The translations under genes were made by a program, and so were the position numbers. Below are positions 1-7,587 of a stretch of DNA of 9,579 nt, piece after piece (within the stretch, counting starts at the first letter, position 1; the number at the start of each line of letters is the position of its first letter). Source of the stretch: MWFE01 sp964481075 (GTDB lineage Bacteria; Bacteroidota; Bacteroidia; Bacteroidales; Tenuifilaceae); assembly GCA_964481075.1 (NCBI GenBank), contig CAYZSD010000138.1, positions 1-9,579 on the forward strand, written 5' to 3'. Below the pieces are notes generated by a model. It made no database searches. It was not told the DNA's origin and saw only the letters and a program-made list of their open reading frames with translations.

Positions 1-33
1 ATCAAAAAAATTACTTAGTCGGACAGTAGTGAT

Positions 34-66
34 AAAAAAAAAAGGAGAGCAAAACACTCTCCTTTT
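34..66 (-). terminator. Intrinsic terminator of the groES-groEL unit
   Basis: Positions 40-49 and 57-66 form a perfect 10-bp stem (AAAAGGAGAG / CTCTCCTTTT) around a 7-nt loop at 50-56. Read on the minus strand, the stem is followed by an uninterrupted run of U (the A-run at 34-43). It begins 23 nt beyond the groEL stop codon, where a Rho-independent terminator is expected. The A and T runs on both sides mean it could also work in the other direction. Confidence 0.93.
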
Positions 67-89
67 CTTCTTAGGGTAATATTTGAGTC

Positions 90-1727
90 TTACATCATTC
101 CGCCCATTCCGCCCATTCCTGGGTTGCCCATAGGTGCTGGATTTTCATCCTTCTCCTCAACCATAACACATTCGGTGGTTAGAAGCATTCCAGCAATTGA
201 TGCGGCGTTCTCAAGCGCTACGCGCGTTACCTTGGTTGGGTCGATAACTCCACTTTTGTAGAGGTTTTCGTACTTGTCGGTGTAGGCATTGTAACCAAAG
301 TCATCCTTACCTTCCTTAACTTTCTGAACTACAACCGAGCCCTCTTCGCCAGAATTGATAACAATCTGCCTTAGAGGCTCCTCAATGGCACGCTTAACAA
401 TCTGAATACCTGTATCCTCGTCAGCGTTTGCACCTTTTAAACCCTCGAGGGCTTCAATGGCACGAATATAGGCTACTCCACCACCAGGTACAATACCTTC
501 CTCAACAGCAGCACGGGTTGCGCTAAGTGCATCGTCAACGCGATCTTTCTTCTCTTTCATCTCTGTTTCAGTTGCTGCACCAACGTATAGTACTGCTACT
601 CCACCTGCAAGCTTAGCTAAACGCTCCTGTAGCTTTTCGCGATCATAGTCGGATGTAGTGTTCTCAATCTGTATCTTAATTTGAGCCACTCGCTTCTGGA
701 TTGCCTCCTTATTACCAGCACCATTCACAATAGTGGTGTTGTCCTTATCAAGGGTTATCTTTTCGGATGCACCAAGCATATCCATCTTAGCTGCATCGAG
801 ACGAAGCCCCTTCTCCTCTGAGATAACTACTCCACCGGTTAGTATTGCTATATCCTCAAGCATCTCCTTGCGACGATCACCAAAGCCTGGTGCTTTAACG
901 GCTGCAATCTTCAGCGAACCACGCAGTTTGTTCACAACCAATGTAGCCAATGCTTCACCATCGATGTCCTCAGCAATAATTAACAGTGACCTTCCGTTCT
1001 GAGCAACAGGTTCAAGAACAGGAAGAAGGTCCTTCATTGTAGAAACCTTTTTGTCGGTAATAAGCACAAGAGGATTCTCCAAAACGGCCTCCATCTTGTC
1101 GGGGTTAGTGATGAAATAAGGTGAGATGTAGCCACGATCGAACTGCATACCTTCAACTACCTCAACTGTAGTTTCAATTCCTTTTGCCTCTTCAACAGTG
1201 ATAACACCTTCCTTTTTCACTTTTTTCATTGCTTCAGCAATGAGCTTTCCAATCTCGTGATCGTTGTTTGACGAAACGGTTGCAACCTGCTCGATCTTGG
1301 TATAGTCATCACCAATCTCAATGCTTTGCTTTTTTAGCTGCTCCACCACTTTAACAACTGCCTTATCGATTCCGCGCTTCAAATCCATTGGATTTGCACC
1401 AGCGGTTACGTTCTTTAAGCCAACGGTTACAATTGACTGCGCCAAAACGGTAGCAGTTGTTGTACCATCACCTGCATCGTCACCAGTTTTTGAAGCAACC
1501 TCTTTTACCATCTGAGCGCCAAGGTTTTTCAAGGGATCCTTCAGCTCTATTTCTTTTGCAACGGTAACACCATCCTTTGTAATTTGAGGTGAACCGAATT
1601 TCTTCTCTATCACCACGTTACGACCCTTGGGTCCTAATGTAACCTTTACTGCATTGCATAACTCATCAACACCATCTTTCAGGTGGTTGCGTGCTTCGAT
1701 ATCGAAGAGAATTTGTTTTCCAGCCAT
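90..1727 (-). CDS. groL: Chaperonin GroEL (Hsp60), complete
   Basis: This is the 60-kDa chaperonin, which forms a cytoplasmic double-ring 14-mer and folds proteins in an ATP-dependent cycle capped by GroES. The protein has 545 residues, normal for the family. Visible hallmarks are the nucleotide-binding LGPKGRNV segment (31-38), D52 in TKDGVTVAKEI, D87 in GDGTTT (86-91), the catalytic aspartate in KEKKDRVDDAL (D398/D399), the VEEGIVPGGGVA segment (408-419) and the Gly/Met-rich tail GGMGGMM. No key residue is missing. The start follows an A-rich leader without a Shine-Dalgarno motif, as is usual in Bacteroidota. It lies 47 nt downstream of groES in the same direction and ends just before a strong terminator, so the two form a bicistronic unit. 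Function is certain by homology. Confidence 0.99.
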   Translation of the reverse strand: MAGKQILFDIEARNHLKDGVDELCNAVKVTLGPKGRNVVIEKKFGSPQITKDGVTVAKEIELKDPLKNLGAQMVKEVASKTGDDAGDGTTTATVLAQSIVTVGLKNVTAGANPMDLKRGIDKAVVKVVEQLKKQSIEIGDDYTKIEQVATVSSNNDHEIGKLIAEAMKKVKKEGVITVEEAKGIETTVEVVEGMQFDRGYISPYFITNPDKMEAVLENPLVLITDKKVSTMKDLLPVLEPVAQNGRSLLIIAEDIDGEALATLVVNKLRGSLKIAAVKAPGFGDRRKEMLEDIAILTGGVVISEEKGLRLDAAKMDMLGASEKITLDKDNTTIVNGAGNKEAIQKRVAQIKIQIENTTSDYDREKLQERLAKLAGGVAVLYVGAATETEMKEKKDRVDDALSATRAAVEEGIVPGGGVAYIRAIEALEGLKGANADEDTGIQIVKRAIEEPLRQIVINSGEEGSVVVQKVKEGKDDFGYNAYTDKYENLYKSGVIDPTKVTRVALENAASIAGMLLTTECVMVEEKDENPAPMGNPGMGGMGGMM

Positions 1728-1774
1728 ATCTGTTTTTATTTACTTGTTAATACTATTGAAATATTGATTCACGA

Positions 1775-2053
1775 CTAAACGATAGCCAAAATATCGGATT
1801 GCTTCATCATAAGGTAATCCTTTCCATCGACAGAAATCTCTGTTCCGGCGTACTTACCATAAAGTACTACATCACCAATTTTTACCTCCATGGTAACATC
1901 TTTTGTACCAGGGCCAGCTGCTCTTACAGTGCCTTTTTGGGGCTTTTCCTTAGCGGTGTCGGGGATTATGATTCCGCTTGCAGTTCTCTCTTCTGCTTCC
2001 ATTGGCTCCACTAGAACCCGGTCGGCCAAAGGTTTAATCTTTAGTTCTGACAT
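1775..2053 (-). CDS. groS: Co-chaperonin GroES (Hsp10), complete
   Basis: This is the 10-kDa co-chaperonin, a heptameric lid that binds GroEL and closes the folding chamber. The protein has 92 residues, close to the usual 94-97. It begins with the typical KIKPLADRVLVEPMEAEE strand (5-22). The mobile loop follows (about 20-35), with the hydrophobic tripeptide III at 28-30 that docks on GroEL. GDVVLYGKYAGTEI and the C-terminal YLMMKQSDILAIV are also typical. It is the first gene of the groES-groEL unit, and the upstream terminator at about 2120-2162 separates it from secG. I see no CIRCE inverted repeat ahead of it, so HrcA control is not indicated. Confidence 0.98.
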   Translation of the reverse strand: MSELKIKPLADRVLVEPMEAEERTASGIIIPDTAKEKPQKGTVRAAGPGTKDVTMEVKIGDVVLYGKYAGTEISVDGKDYLMMKQSDILAIV

Positions 2054-2073
2054 GTTAATTATTTTTTTGGTTA

Positions 2074-2101
2074 AACAATTAGTTCATTTTGTTGCAATCA
2101 A
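2074..2101 (-). promoter_or_regulatory. Possible groES-groEL promoter (weak match)
   Basis: On the minus strand a TTG (2099-2101) is followed after 17 nt by TAATTGTT (2074-2081), an imperfect match to the Bacteroidota -33 TTG / -7 TAnnTTTG pattern. It sits 21 nt upstream of the groES start and downstream of the secG terminator, where a promoter is needed. A short inverted repeat, CCTT-N4-AAGG at 2102-2113, lies directly upstream and could be an operator. Both assignments are tentative. Confidence 0.3.
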
Positions 2102-2119
2102 CCTTACGAAAGGTATGCC

Positions 2120-2162
2120 AAAAAAGAAAAGGGCATCAGAATATGACATCCTGACACCCTTT
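2120..2162 (-). terminator. Intrinsic terminator after secG
   Basis: The arms 2128-2139 and 2151-2162 form a 12-bp stem around an 11-nt loop (2140-2150). Two positions are C/A mismatches when read on the plus strand but G-U wobbles on the minus strand, so the structure is built for minus-strand transcripts. A U-rich tract follows (the A-rich 2120-2130). It lies 22 nt beyond the secG stop and separates the secG operon from groES-groEL. Confidence 0.88.
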
Positions 2163-2183
2163 ATGCCAAAAAGAATACCTATA

Positions 2184-2528
2184 CTATTCGCTATCCCCCT
2201 CAGGCTTTTTCTCGGGTTCTGAAGAAGGGAATGTGGGAATTGCCGTAGGATCTTGTGCTCTATCTATTTGTTCCTCAAGAACTGAACGATTCCCTTCAAT
2301 CTGACCACGAGGAATAGTTAGAGTTGCAAGAAGACTTAACACTAAGAGGCTGATTGCAAGTGTCCAAGTTGCTTTTTCAAGAAAATCGGCAGTTTTTCTC
2401 ACACCCATCACCTGGTTTGAAGAAGCAAAATTGGAAGCTAAACCACCCCCTTTTGAGTTCTGCACCAACACGATTAGTGTCAACAGAACGCAAGCTATCA
2501 TTATCAATACTGAAATTAAAACGTACAT
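2184..2528 (-). CDS. secG: Preprotein translocase subunit SecG
   Basis: SecG is the small membrane subunit of the SecYEG channel and stimulates SecA-driven export across the inner membrane. The protein has 114 residues. The first transmembrane helix is at about 2-22 and runs into the family signature LVQNSKGGGLASNFASSNQVMGVRKTADFLEKATW (21-55). The second helix is at about 55-71. The tail (about 75-114) is hydrophilic and rich in Glu and Pro, as is common in Bacteroidota SecG. It starts 18 nt after the TPR-like gene and is the last gene of the operon before the terminator. Sure identification. Confidence 0.97.
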   Translation of the reverse strand: MYVLISVLIMIACVLLTLIVLVQNSKGGGLASNFASSNQVMGVRKTADFLEKATWTLAISLLVLSLLATLTIPRGQIEGNRSVLEEQIDRAQDPTAIPTFPSSEPEKKPEGDSE

Positions 2529-2546
2529 TTTTAGACAGTTTTACGA

Positions 2547-3533
2547 TTATTTATTAGGTTGATTCTTTAACTTTTCAATTTGAGCCGCAAAGTAAACTCT
2601 TTTTTCTGGAAATTTCAAACTTAATTTCTCATAAATCGAGATTGCCTTATCAATATGTCCTTGAGAAGAATATATTTTTGCCAAGGATTCAGTGGCAGTA
2701 TCATCAGGCTCCTTAACCGAACTTAGGGAAATATCCTCTTGCTCCTTAACCTCCTCTTTAATATCCCTTTTTGGTGTAATCCGCGGATTACTCTCGATAA
2801 AAGCATCAATTAGTGATATTTGATCAACATTTTTTGGTTGTAAAAAACCTTTATCATCGGATTCAGCTTTAACCTCGTCTTCTCCTGAGCCTTCATCGAT
2901 ACTTTCAGACAAATTGTCGGGAAGCATTAAATCGATTTGTTCTTCCTCTTTATCTTTTTCTTTACCACGATTACCAAGAAGATTGATTGATCCATATTCA
3001 TCAATATCAACATTTTCTATTGTCTCATCAAGAGTATATAGGGTTGGCGTTAGGATAGCTTCAACCTCATCGGAGGAGTTATTTGAGTCTCCTATCTCCA
3101 GTAATGATTCGGTAGTTTCAACTAGTTCAGAAAGAGATACTGAATTGATTCTTTCCACTTCGCTTGAAGTAGAAATTTCCAGGTTATCGTCAAGAACAAA
3201 GACGGAGTCTGTCTCACCCTGCTTAATCTCCTCATTACCAACCTTATCGGAATATTCTATTTCTTCAATCCCATCAGGGATACTAGTTTCAATTTGAATT
3301 GGCACAGGAGGGTATAGGTTGTAGAACAAACTTAACCTATTGGGGACTAAAGCCGAAACTATTTCAAGCCTTTCATCGAATTTCTTTGGTTGAACCTTAC
3401 TTATACCTACAAGGTGCAAAACTCTAGCTGTTGTAAAAAAAGGGTATTCCTTAACTAAATCTTCAAGCGATTTTATATTATCCTCGTTGAATAAACGGTT
3501 CTCTATACAGCTAAAAAAAATGTCCCTATCCAT
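2547..3533 (-). CDS. Acidic TPR-like protein of unknown function in the lptE-secG operon
   Basis: The protein has 328 residues, with no signal peptide or membrane segment, so it is probably cytoplasmic. It has three parts. The N-terminal domain (about 1-75) holds the motif LEDLVKEYPFFTTARVLHL, which resembles a helical repeat. The long middle region (about 80-270) is low-complexity, strongly acidic and Ser-rich, and is probably disordered. The C-terminal segment (about 280-328; ATESLAKIYSSQGHIDKAISIYEKL then FPEKRVYFAAQIEKL) fits one TPR hairpin plus a capping helix. Its ATG lies 2 nt beyond the lptE stop, suggesting translational coupling, and secG follows after 18 nt. I associate such proteins with this operon in Bacteroidota but know no established function. 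A scaffold role in envelope assembly is only an inference. Confidence 0.85.
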   Translation of the reverse strand: MDRDIFFSCIENRLFNEDNIKSLEDLVKEYPFFTTARVLHLVGISKVQPKKFDERLEIVSALVPNRLSLFYNLYPPVPIQIETSIPDGIEEIEYSDKVGNEEIKQGETDSVFVLDDNLEISTSSEVERINSVSLSELVETTESLLEIGDSNNSSDEVEAILTPTLYTLDETIENVDIDEYGSINLLGNRGKEKDKEEEQIDLMLPDNLSESIDEGSGEDEVKAESDDKGFLQPKNVDQISLIDAFIESNPRITPKRDIKEEVKEQEDISLSSVKEPDDTATESLAKIYSSQGHIDKAISIYEKLSLKFPEKRVYFAAQIEKLKNQPNK

Positions 3534-3535
3534 GA

Positions 3536-4063
3536 TTACCAGTTTGCAACTGCATTATTAAAAATATCTTCAACCAGCTTTCCGACAATTGTTGTTACCA
3601 AATCTTGCTCAACCTCAACAAGTTGCTGCCTACTACTAAAATCTTCGAATTGAGTAAACACCTTGTCGTAGTTCTGGTTCGAATCCTTAGAATTCTCAAA
3701 CTTAACCCTCACAGAGATGGATAGCCTGTTCATGGCCGCAATTTCGTTACCCTGAATAGCTACGGGTTGAACCATATAGTTACGAATTTCACCTGAGAAT
3801 GAGAGGTCGCCAAAGCTATTAACCAGGTTCAACCTTGTTTGAGAGACAAACTTACTCTTCAACTCTTCGGTTAAAAAAGTACTTAGAGTTGGATTAACAA
3901 GCGGCGCCAGGTTCTGGAATAGATCGATGCTGACAGTTTTCACATCGGGCGATATTGAAGCTCCTGTAAACGAATAGCTAACAGTGCATGATTTGCAGAT
4001 AAATAGTAGTCCAAACAGAAAGATGAACTTTAAAATTCGATATTTAATGAAACTTTTCACCAT
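3536..4063 (-). CDS. lptE: LptE-like outer-membrane lipoprotein (LPS assembly)
   Basis: LptE is the lipoprotein that plugs the LptD barrel and helps insert lipopolysaccharide into the outer membrane. This protein has 175 residues. A basic N-terminus and hydrophobic core (about 3-22) end at two cysteines, C23 and C26. C26 in CKSC is the likelier lipidation site, because it is followed by TVSYSFTGASISPDVKTVSI, the start of the mature domain typical of Bacteroidota LptE. The Lys at position -2 makes the lipobox atypical. Later segments (NPTLSTFLTEELKSKFVSQTRLNLV, GDLSFSGEIRNY) also match the family fold. It starts 2 nt after the sigma-54 activator and ends 2 nt before the TPR-like gene. The family assignment is good; direct evidence of an LptD partnership is not visible here. 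Confidence 0.88.
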   Translation of the reverse strand: MVKSFIKYRILKFIFLFGLLFICKSCTVSYSFTGASISPDVKTVSIDLFQNLAPLVNPTLSTFLTEELKSKFVSQTRLNLVNSFGDLSFSGEIRNYMVQPVAIQGNEIAAMNRLSISVRVKFENSKDSNQNYDKVFTQFEDFSSRQQLVEVEQDLVTTIVGKLVEDIFNNAVANW

Positions 4064-4065
4064 TT

Positions 4066-5304
4066 TTATTCGAGGTTATACTCCTTAATTTTTCTGTAAA
4101 GTGTTCGTTCCGAGATTCCTAGTTCTTGAGCGGCATACTTTCTTTTACCCTTATACTTTTCAAGAGCCTTTACTATCATTTCCTTCTCCTTATCGAGGAG
4201 CGAAAGCGACTCCTCAACAATTTCTTCTGTATCCTGTATATTCGAACTGCTTGCGCTAAAAGCCTTGTTTTCAGGCGTCAGTACTTGAGAGCCCTTTATT
4301 ATTGGCTCGCTATCTCTGTAAAGATTCTGAATAATTGTAGCATTACTACCCTGCATTTCAACGCTTGCAATATCGCCTCTGAGCATATCGAGAACCAGTT
4401 TCTTTAGGTCGTTCACATCATTTCGCATGTCGAAAAGAATCTTGTAAAGAATTTCCCTTTCACTGGAAAATGAAGATTCTGAGGCTTGGCCTTTTGTGTA
4501 AATTGCTGGCAATTTGGTAGGGTTATAATCGGGAAGATAACGATGAATAATATCTGGAGAGATGTGTCTAGTCTCTTCAATCACTGATATTTGCTCGGTA
4601 ACGTTTTTTAGCTGCCTCACATTTCCAGGCCACTTGTAGTTCACCAGCATAGCCTTAGCATTCTCGTCGAGGGCAATGGGAGGCATTCGATACTTTTCGG
4701 CAAAATCGGCAGCAAATTTTCTGAATAGCAATGGAATATCCTCGGGGCGTTCGCGAAGGGGCGGTATGCTTATTGGAACTGTATTAAGCCTATAGTACAA
4801 GTCTTCCCTAAACCTTCCGTTATGTATCGCCTCCACAAGGTTAATGTTTGTTGCAGCAATAACCCTTACGTTTGTTTTCTTCACCTTTGAAGACCCAACC
4901 CTCAGAAATTCACCTGTTTCAAGCACTCTGAGCAATCGTACCTGTGTTGAGAGGGGTAGTTCGGCTACCTCATCGAGGAAAATTGTACCTCCATTGGCAA
5001 CCTCAAAGTAACCCTGACGGCTCTCCATTGCTCCTGTAAAGGAGCCCTTCTCGTGACCAAAAAGTTCGGAATCGATTGTACCCTCTGGGATAGCACCACA
5101 GTTAACAGCGATATATGAACCATGCTTCCTTGCGCTGAATGAGTGTATTATCTTTGGAAAGACTTCCTTACCTGTTCCGCTTTCACCAGTAATTAGCACC
5201 GATAGGTCGGTTGGTGCAACCTGAACACCAATGTCAATGGCACGATTAAGGCCGGGTGAACTACCAATTATTTCGAAACGTTGTTTAATAAGCTGTATAT
5301 CCAT
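4066..5304 (-). CDS. Sigma-54-dependent transcriptional activator (AAA+ / Fis) without receiver domain
   Basis: This is an enhancer-binding protein that would use ATP hydrolysis to open sigma-54 (RpoN) promoters. It has 412 residues, and the AAA+ domain starts almost at residue 1. Walker A is GESGTGKE (40-47). The sigma-54 contact loop is GSFTGA (87-92), a mild variant of GAFTGA. Walker B is TIFLDE (107-112), sensor I is ATN (151-153), the arginine-finger region is RFREDLYYRLN (164-174) and sensor II is WPGNVRQLKN (225-234). A linker of about 110 residues leads to a Fis-type helix-turn-helix (about 372-412, KYAAQELGISERTLYRKIKEY). There is no receiver, GAF or PAS domain, so the input signal is unknown. 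It is the first gene of the operon, with its own promoter overlapped by a large inverted repeat. Its targets are not visible. Confidence 0.95.
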   Translation of the reverse strand: MDIQLIKQRFEIIGSSPGLNRAIDIGVQVAPTDLSVLITGESGTGKEVFPKIIHSFSARKHGSYIAVNCGAIPEGTIDSELFGHEKGSFTGAMESRQGYFEVANGGTIFLDEVAELPLSTQVRLLRVLETGEFLRVGSSKVKKTNVRVIAATNINLVEAIHNGRFREDLYYRLNTVPISIPPLRERPEDIPLLFRKFAADFAEKYRMPPIALDENAKAMLVNYKWPGNVRQLKNVTEQISVIEETRHISPDIIHRYLPDYNPTKLPAIYTKGQASESSFSSEREILYKILFDMRNDVNDLKKLVLDMLRGDIASVEMQGSNATIIQNLYRDSEPIIKGSQVLTPENKAFSASSSNIQDTEEIVEESLSLLDKEKEMIVKALEKYKGKRKYAAQELGISERTLYRKIKEYNLE

Positions 5305-5332
5305 CCTATTCTAAATCTTTGAAAAGAACTGA

Positions 5333-5363
5333 CAAAATTACATATTTTTGTTTGAAGGGTCAA
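5333..5363 (-). promoter_or_regulatory. Promoter of the sigma-54 activator / lptE / secG operon
   Basis: On the minus strand a TTG (5361-5363) is followed after 20 nt by TAATTTTG (5333-5340), a full match to the Bacteroidota -7 box TAnnTTTG with accepted spacing. Transcription should begin near 5326-5329, giving a leader of a little over 20 nt to the ATG at 5304. This also supports that start codon. Confidence 0.75.
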
Positions 5364-5402
5364 CGAAAAACTAGCAATTTTTCATGCTTACCCTCAAACA
5401 AA
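5347..5402. repeat. 13-bp inverted repeat overlapping the operon promoter (candidate operator)
   Basis: TTTGTTTGA-a-GGGT (5347-5360, one bulged A at 5356) is the exact inverted partner of ACCCTCAAACAAA (5390-5402). A second, inner inverted repeat, GAAAAA / TTTTTC (5365-5370 / 5378-5383), is nested within it. The left arm fills the spacer between the -33 and -7 elements. No U-run follows on either strand, so it does not look like a simple terminator of the upstream gene. A regulator-binding site or transcript hairpin is more likely. Confidence 0.6.
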
Positions 5403-5429
5403 TTCTTGGTTTGAAATAATAGATTGAGC

Positions 5430-6938
5430 TTACTCCTTTTTTAACTCAACCAGAAAGTAGGTACCTGAAATGGTTGAAATAGAGTCAACCTTTGTGAATG
5501 TAAATCCCAAAAAAACATCAGAATGCATTTCCTTGGTAAGCGATTCCCTTGAAATTGTTTTCGACCGAAAAAGGCAGTCGGTCAACACAACCTTGTCATG
5601 TTCCAACGCATTGCTAATTTTTCCTCTTATTTCATTGGGTTGTACATCCTGAGTTGCGGATGCTACGTTAGCAGGAAATGCACCTGAGTAGTACCTAACT
5701 CTGTTTTCTACTGCTGGCTTGTTAAAAAGAATATAGTAATGCTCGTCACCAATTTTATTCTGCTCTATGATATGGTTTGCAACCATTTTATTCCCATCGA
5801 GTTCAAACCTGTTAAGTGGGTAAATGCCAAAGAAGAAGTTCCAGACAAGCATCGCAATGGTAATCAGCAAAATAAGATGAACTTCATCCTTCATAAGAAG
5901 CGATAACGGAATTGCCAAAAGAAATGGTAGCACAACCATAAATTCGGCATTACCATGAGAAAGGAATGCAAACAGAAGATGTAACACAAAACCTAGTAGG
6001 TGAGCAAAAATATAGGGTGAAAAAAGTTTCGACCAAGAAAATGAAACTTTCCTAAGCTGATAAACAGCAACTCCCAAAAACATTGCCATTAATACTGCAG
6101 CAAATAGAATCCAAGGTGCAGCTTTTACAACATATATAATGTATCCATGTATTTGAACGAATGTCCTTATGAAGCTAATCCCAGCAAAAAGAATACTCTT
6201 CAATCCAAATGAAACGGTAGCAGCACCTGAGTGAAAATCGCGTAAAACAAATTCTATCAATGACCCTACCGTTAACGAGTTTTTTTGGTAGAAAACCAAT
6301 ACAAGCACATAGGCAAAAGGGACAACAAATGAAGGAATAAAATAAAAAAATGACTTTTTTAGCCCATCTCTCCCTATTAACACTACCAGGAAAGCAATCC
6401 ACCACCAAAAATGTAACTGATGAACCAAACAAGCAATTGCAGTAAAAGTACCAGAAACTATAAGAAATCTCAACTTATTCTTATCAAGATAAACCAAAAA
6501 AAAGTAACTACCTAGGAGCGAGAAAAGTATTGGGGCTAAATAGGTTTCGTTTTCTGTAGCAAATCGCATAACGCTCCAGGTTGAGCCAACAAAAGAAGCC
6601 CAAACAAATGCCTTTATGCCATCGAACCCAAGCTTCCTGAAAATGCAAACCATTAACCAAATTGAAGAAGCCGCAAAAAGAGTATTCAAAACCTTTAGTA
6701 ACCCAAGAATGCTGCTTACAGACAAAAATATGCTAATGAACTTAACCCAAATGAAACCTATTGCATTGTAGAGTAAATGGTGAGGAAGAAAAAGATTTTC
6801 GCCGTTTTTTATGTAGCTTGCGTAACCGTATGCATCGATAGTGCTATTTTGAGTTGGAAAAAGAAAATACAGAAAAAAGAAAAATACAGGTGGAAAAAAT
6901 TGAAACGCCCTTGTTTTTATTATATATTTCCAACTCAT
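5430..6938 (-). CDS. Polytopic membrane protein, GT-C glycosyltransferase-like
   Basis: From the chosen start this is a 502-residue inner-membrane protein with roughly ten to twelve hydrophobic helices and a soluble C-terminal domain (about the last 115 residues). The segment after the first helix has an acidic residue and a His pair (D35 in NSTIDAYGYA, H53-H54 in LPHHLLYN). This is reminiscent of the first extracytoplasmic loop of GT-C glycosyltransferases, which use lipid-linked sugars, but I cannot name a family or substrate. The reading frame stays open to an ATG at 6983. I prefer the ATG at 6938 (MSWKYIIK) because the only good -7 box lies at 6964-6971, which would place the transcript start downstream of 6983. 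It is transcribed alone, 125 nt ahead of the sigma-54 activator. Function is inferred. Confidence 0.82.
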   Translation of the reverse strand: MSWKYIIKTRAFQFFPPVFFFFLYFLFPTQNSTIDAYGYASYIKNGENLFLPHHLLYNAIGFIWVKFISIFLSVSSILGLLKVLNTLFAASSIWLMVCIFRKLGFDGIKAFVWASFVGSTWSVMRFATENETYLAPILFSLLGSYFFLVYLDKNKLRFLIVSGTFTAIACLVHQLHFWWWIAFLVVLIGRDGLKKSFFYFIPSFVVPFAYVLVLVFYQKNSLTVGSLIEFVLRDFHSGAATVSFGLKSILFAGISFIRTFVQIHGYIIYVVKAAPWILFAAVLMAMFLGVAVYQLRKVSFSWSKLFSPYIFAHLLGFVLHLLFAFLSHGNAEFMVVLPFLLAIPLSLLMKDEVHLILLITIAMLVWNFFFGIYPLNRFELDGNKMVANHIIEQNKIGDEHYYILFNKPAVENRVRYYSGAFPANVASATQDVQPNEIRGKISNALEHDKVVLTDCLFRSKTISRESLTKEMHSDVFLGFTFTKVDSISTISGTYFLVELKKE

Positions 6939-6963
6939 ATCGATACAATTTTGAAAAGAAATA

Positions 6964-6971
6964 CAAATGTA
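6964..6971 (-). promoter_or_regulatory. -7 box (TACATTTG) for the membrane-protein gene
   Basis: TACATTTG on the minus strand matches TAnnTTTG exactly. No clear TTG is found 17-23 nt upstream, so only half of the promoter is convincing. It would start transcription near 6957-6960, about 20 nt before the ATG at 6938, and so it decides between the two possible starts of that gene. Confidence 0.45.
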
Positions 6972-7032
6972 GCAAGAAAACATTCCTTATACCATAATCC
7001 TTCGTGGAGATAATTCTTTATAATCGGTTAAC

Positions 7033-7587
7033 ATGAAAACCTTGCTATTCAAATTATTCTCAAAAGCGACGTTTTTTATCCTTTTTCTAATTGTAACGGT
7101 TAACCCAAGCAAAGGACAGGAAAAAAATTTCGATGAAATTCTAGTTCGTTTTATTAATTCCGACGAGGAATGTGGCTACAAAAATATTGAAGGCGATACA
7201 ATTATTCAAGCAGCTAAATACTCCTTTTGTTTTTCAGGTACCATAAAGGAATGGGGGATTGTTTACTCTACTGGGAATGGGTTTATCGGAATCGACAGGT
7301 ACGAAACTATTTTGTTTGAAATCTTTCCGTTTGACAATGGGCCAGATGTCCCATGCGAAGGGCTGTTTCGAATTATTAGTGGCGGTTTGATTGGGTTCGC
7401 AGATTTATCGGGGCAGATTATAATTCCTCCTCAGTATGAATGCGCCTATCCATTCGTTGATGGACAGGCAAAGGTTAGCAAAAGTTGCATTAAAAATCCC
7501 GACGGGGAATATGTGTTATGGCAAAGCAATGAGTGGTTTTTCATTGATAGGCATGGAAAAAGAATTTTCGAGAAAAGGTCTGATTAG
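7033..7587 (+). CDS. Small secreted WG-repeat protein
   Basis: The protein has 184 residues. It begins with a Sec-type signal peptide (basic MKTLLFKLFSK, hydrophobic core about 12-23, probable cleavage around residues 28-29, SKG|Q). The mature part contains WG-type repeats, the clearest being GLIGFADLSGQIIIPPQYECAYPFVDGQAKVS (118-149), with degenerate units at about 48-68 (GYKNIEGDTIIQAAKYSFCFSG) and 168-180 (WFFIDRHGKRIFE). WG repeats form beta-rich domains of mostly unknown role and are common in exported Bacteroidota proteins. It diverges from the membrane-protein gene on the other strand. Five cysteines in the mature part could form disulphides. The function is unknown. Confidence 0.85.
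   Translation: MKTLLFKLFSKATFFILFLIVTVNPSKGQEKNFDEILVRFINSDEECGYKNIEGDTIIQAAKYSFCFSGTIKEWGIVYSTGNGFIGIDRYETILFEIFPFDNGPDVPCEGLFRIISGGLIGFADLSGQIIIPPQYECAYPFVDGQAKVSKSCIKNPDGEYVLWQSNEWFFIDRHGKRIFEKRSD

Noticed and set aside
2054..2119. CIRCE element (TTAGCACTC-N9-GAGTGCTAA) upstream of groES
   Set aside because: No such repeat is found. Only a 4-bp CCTT/AAGG inverted repeat is present.
2914..3297. 127-codon Ser-rich plus-strand open frame
   Set aside because: It is the complement of the acidic low-complexity region of the TPR-like gene (GAA/GAT codons reading as TTC/ATC), not an independent gene.
6777..7013. 78-codon plus-strand open frame opposite the N-terminus of the membrane protein
   Set aside because: It is antisense to a well-supported gene, Lys/Trp-rich and without a domain; a shadow of the A/T-rich hydrophobic coding sequence.
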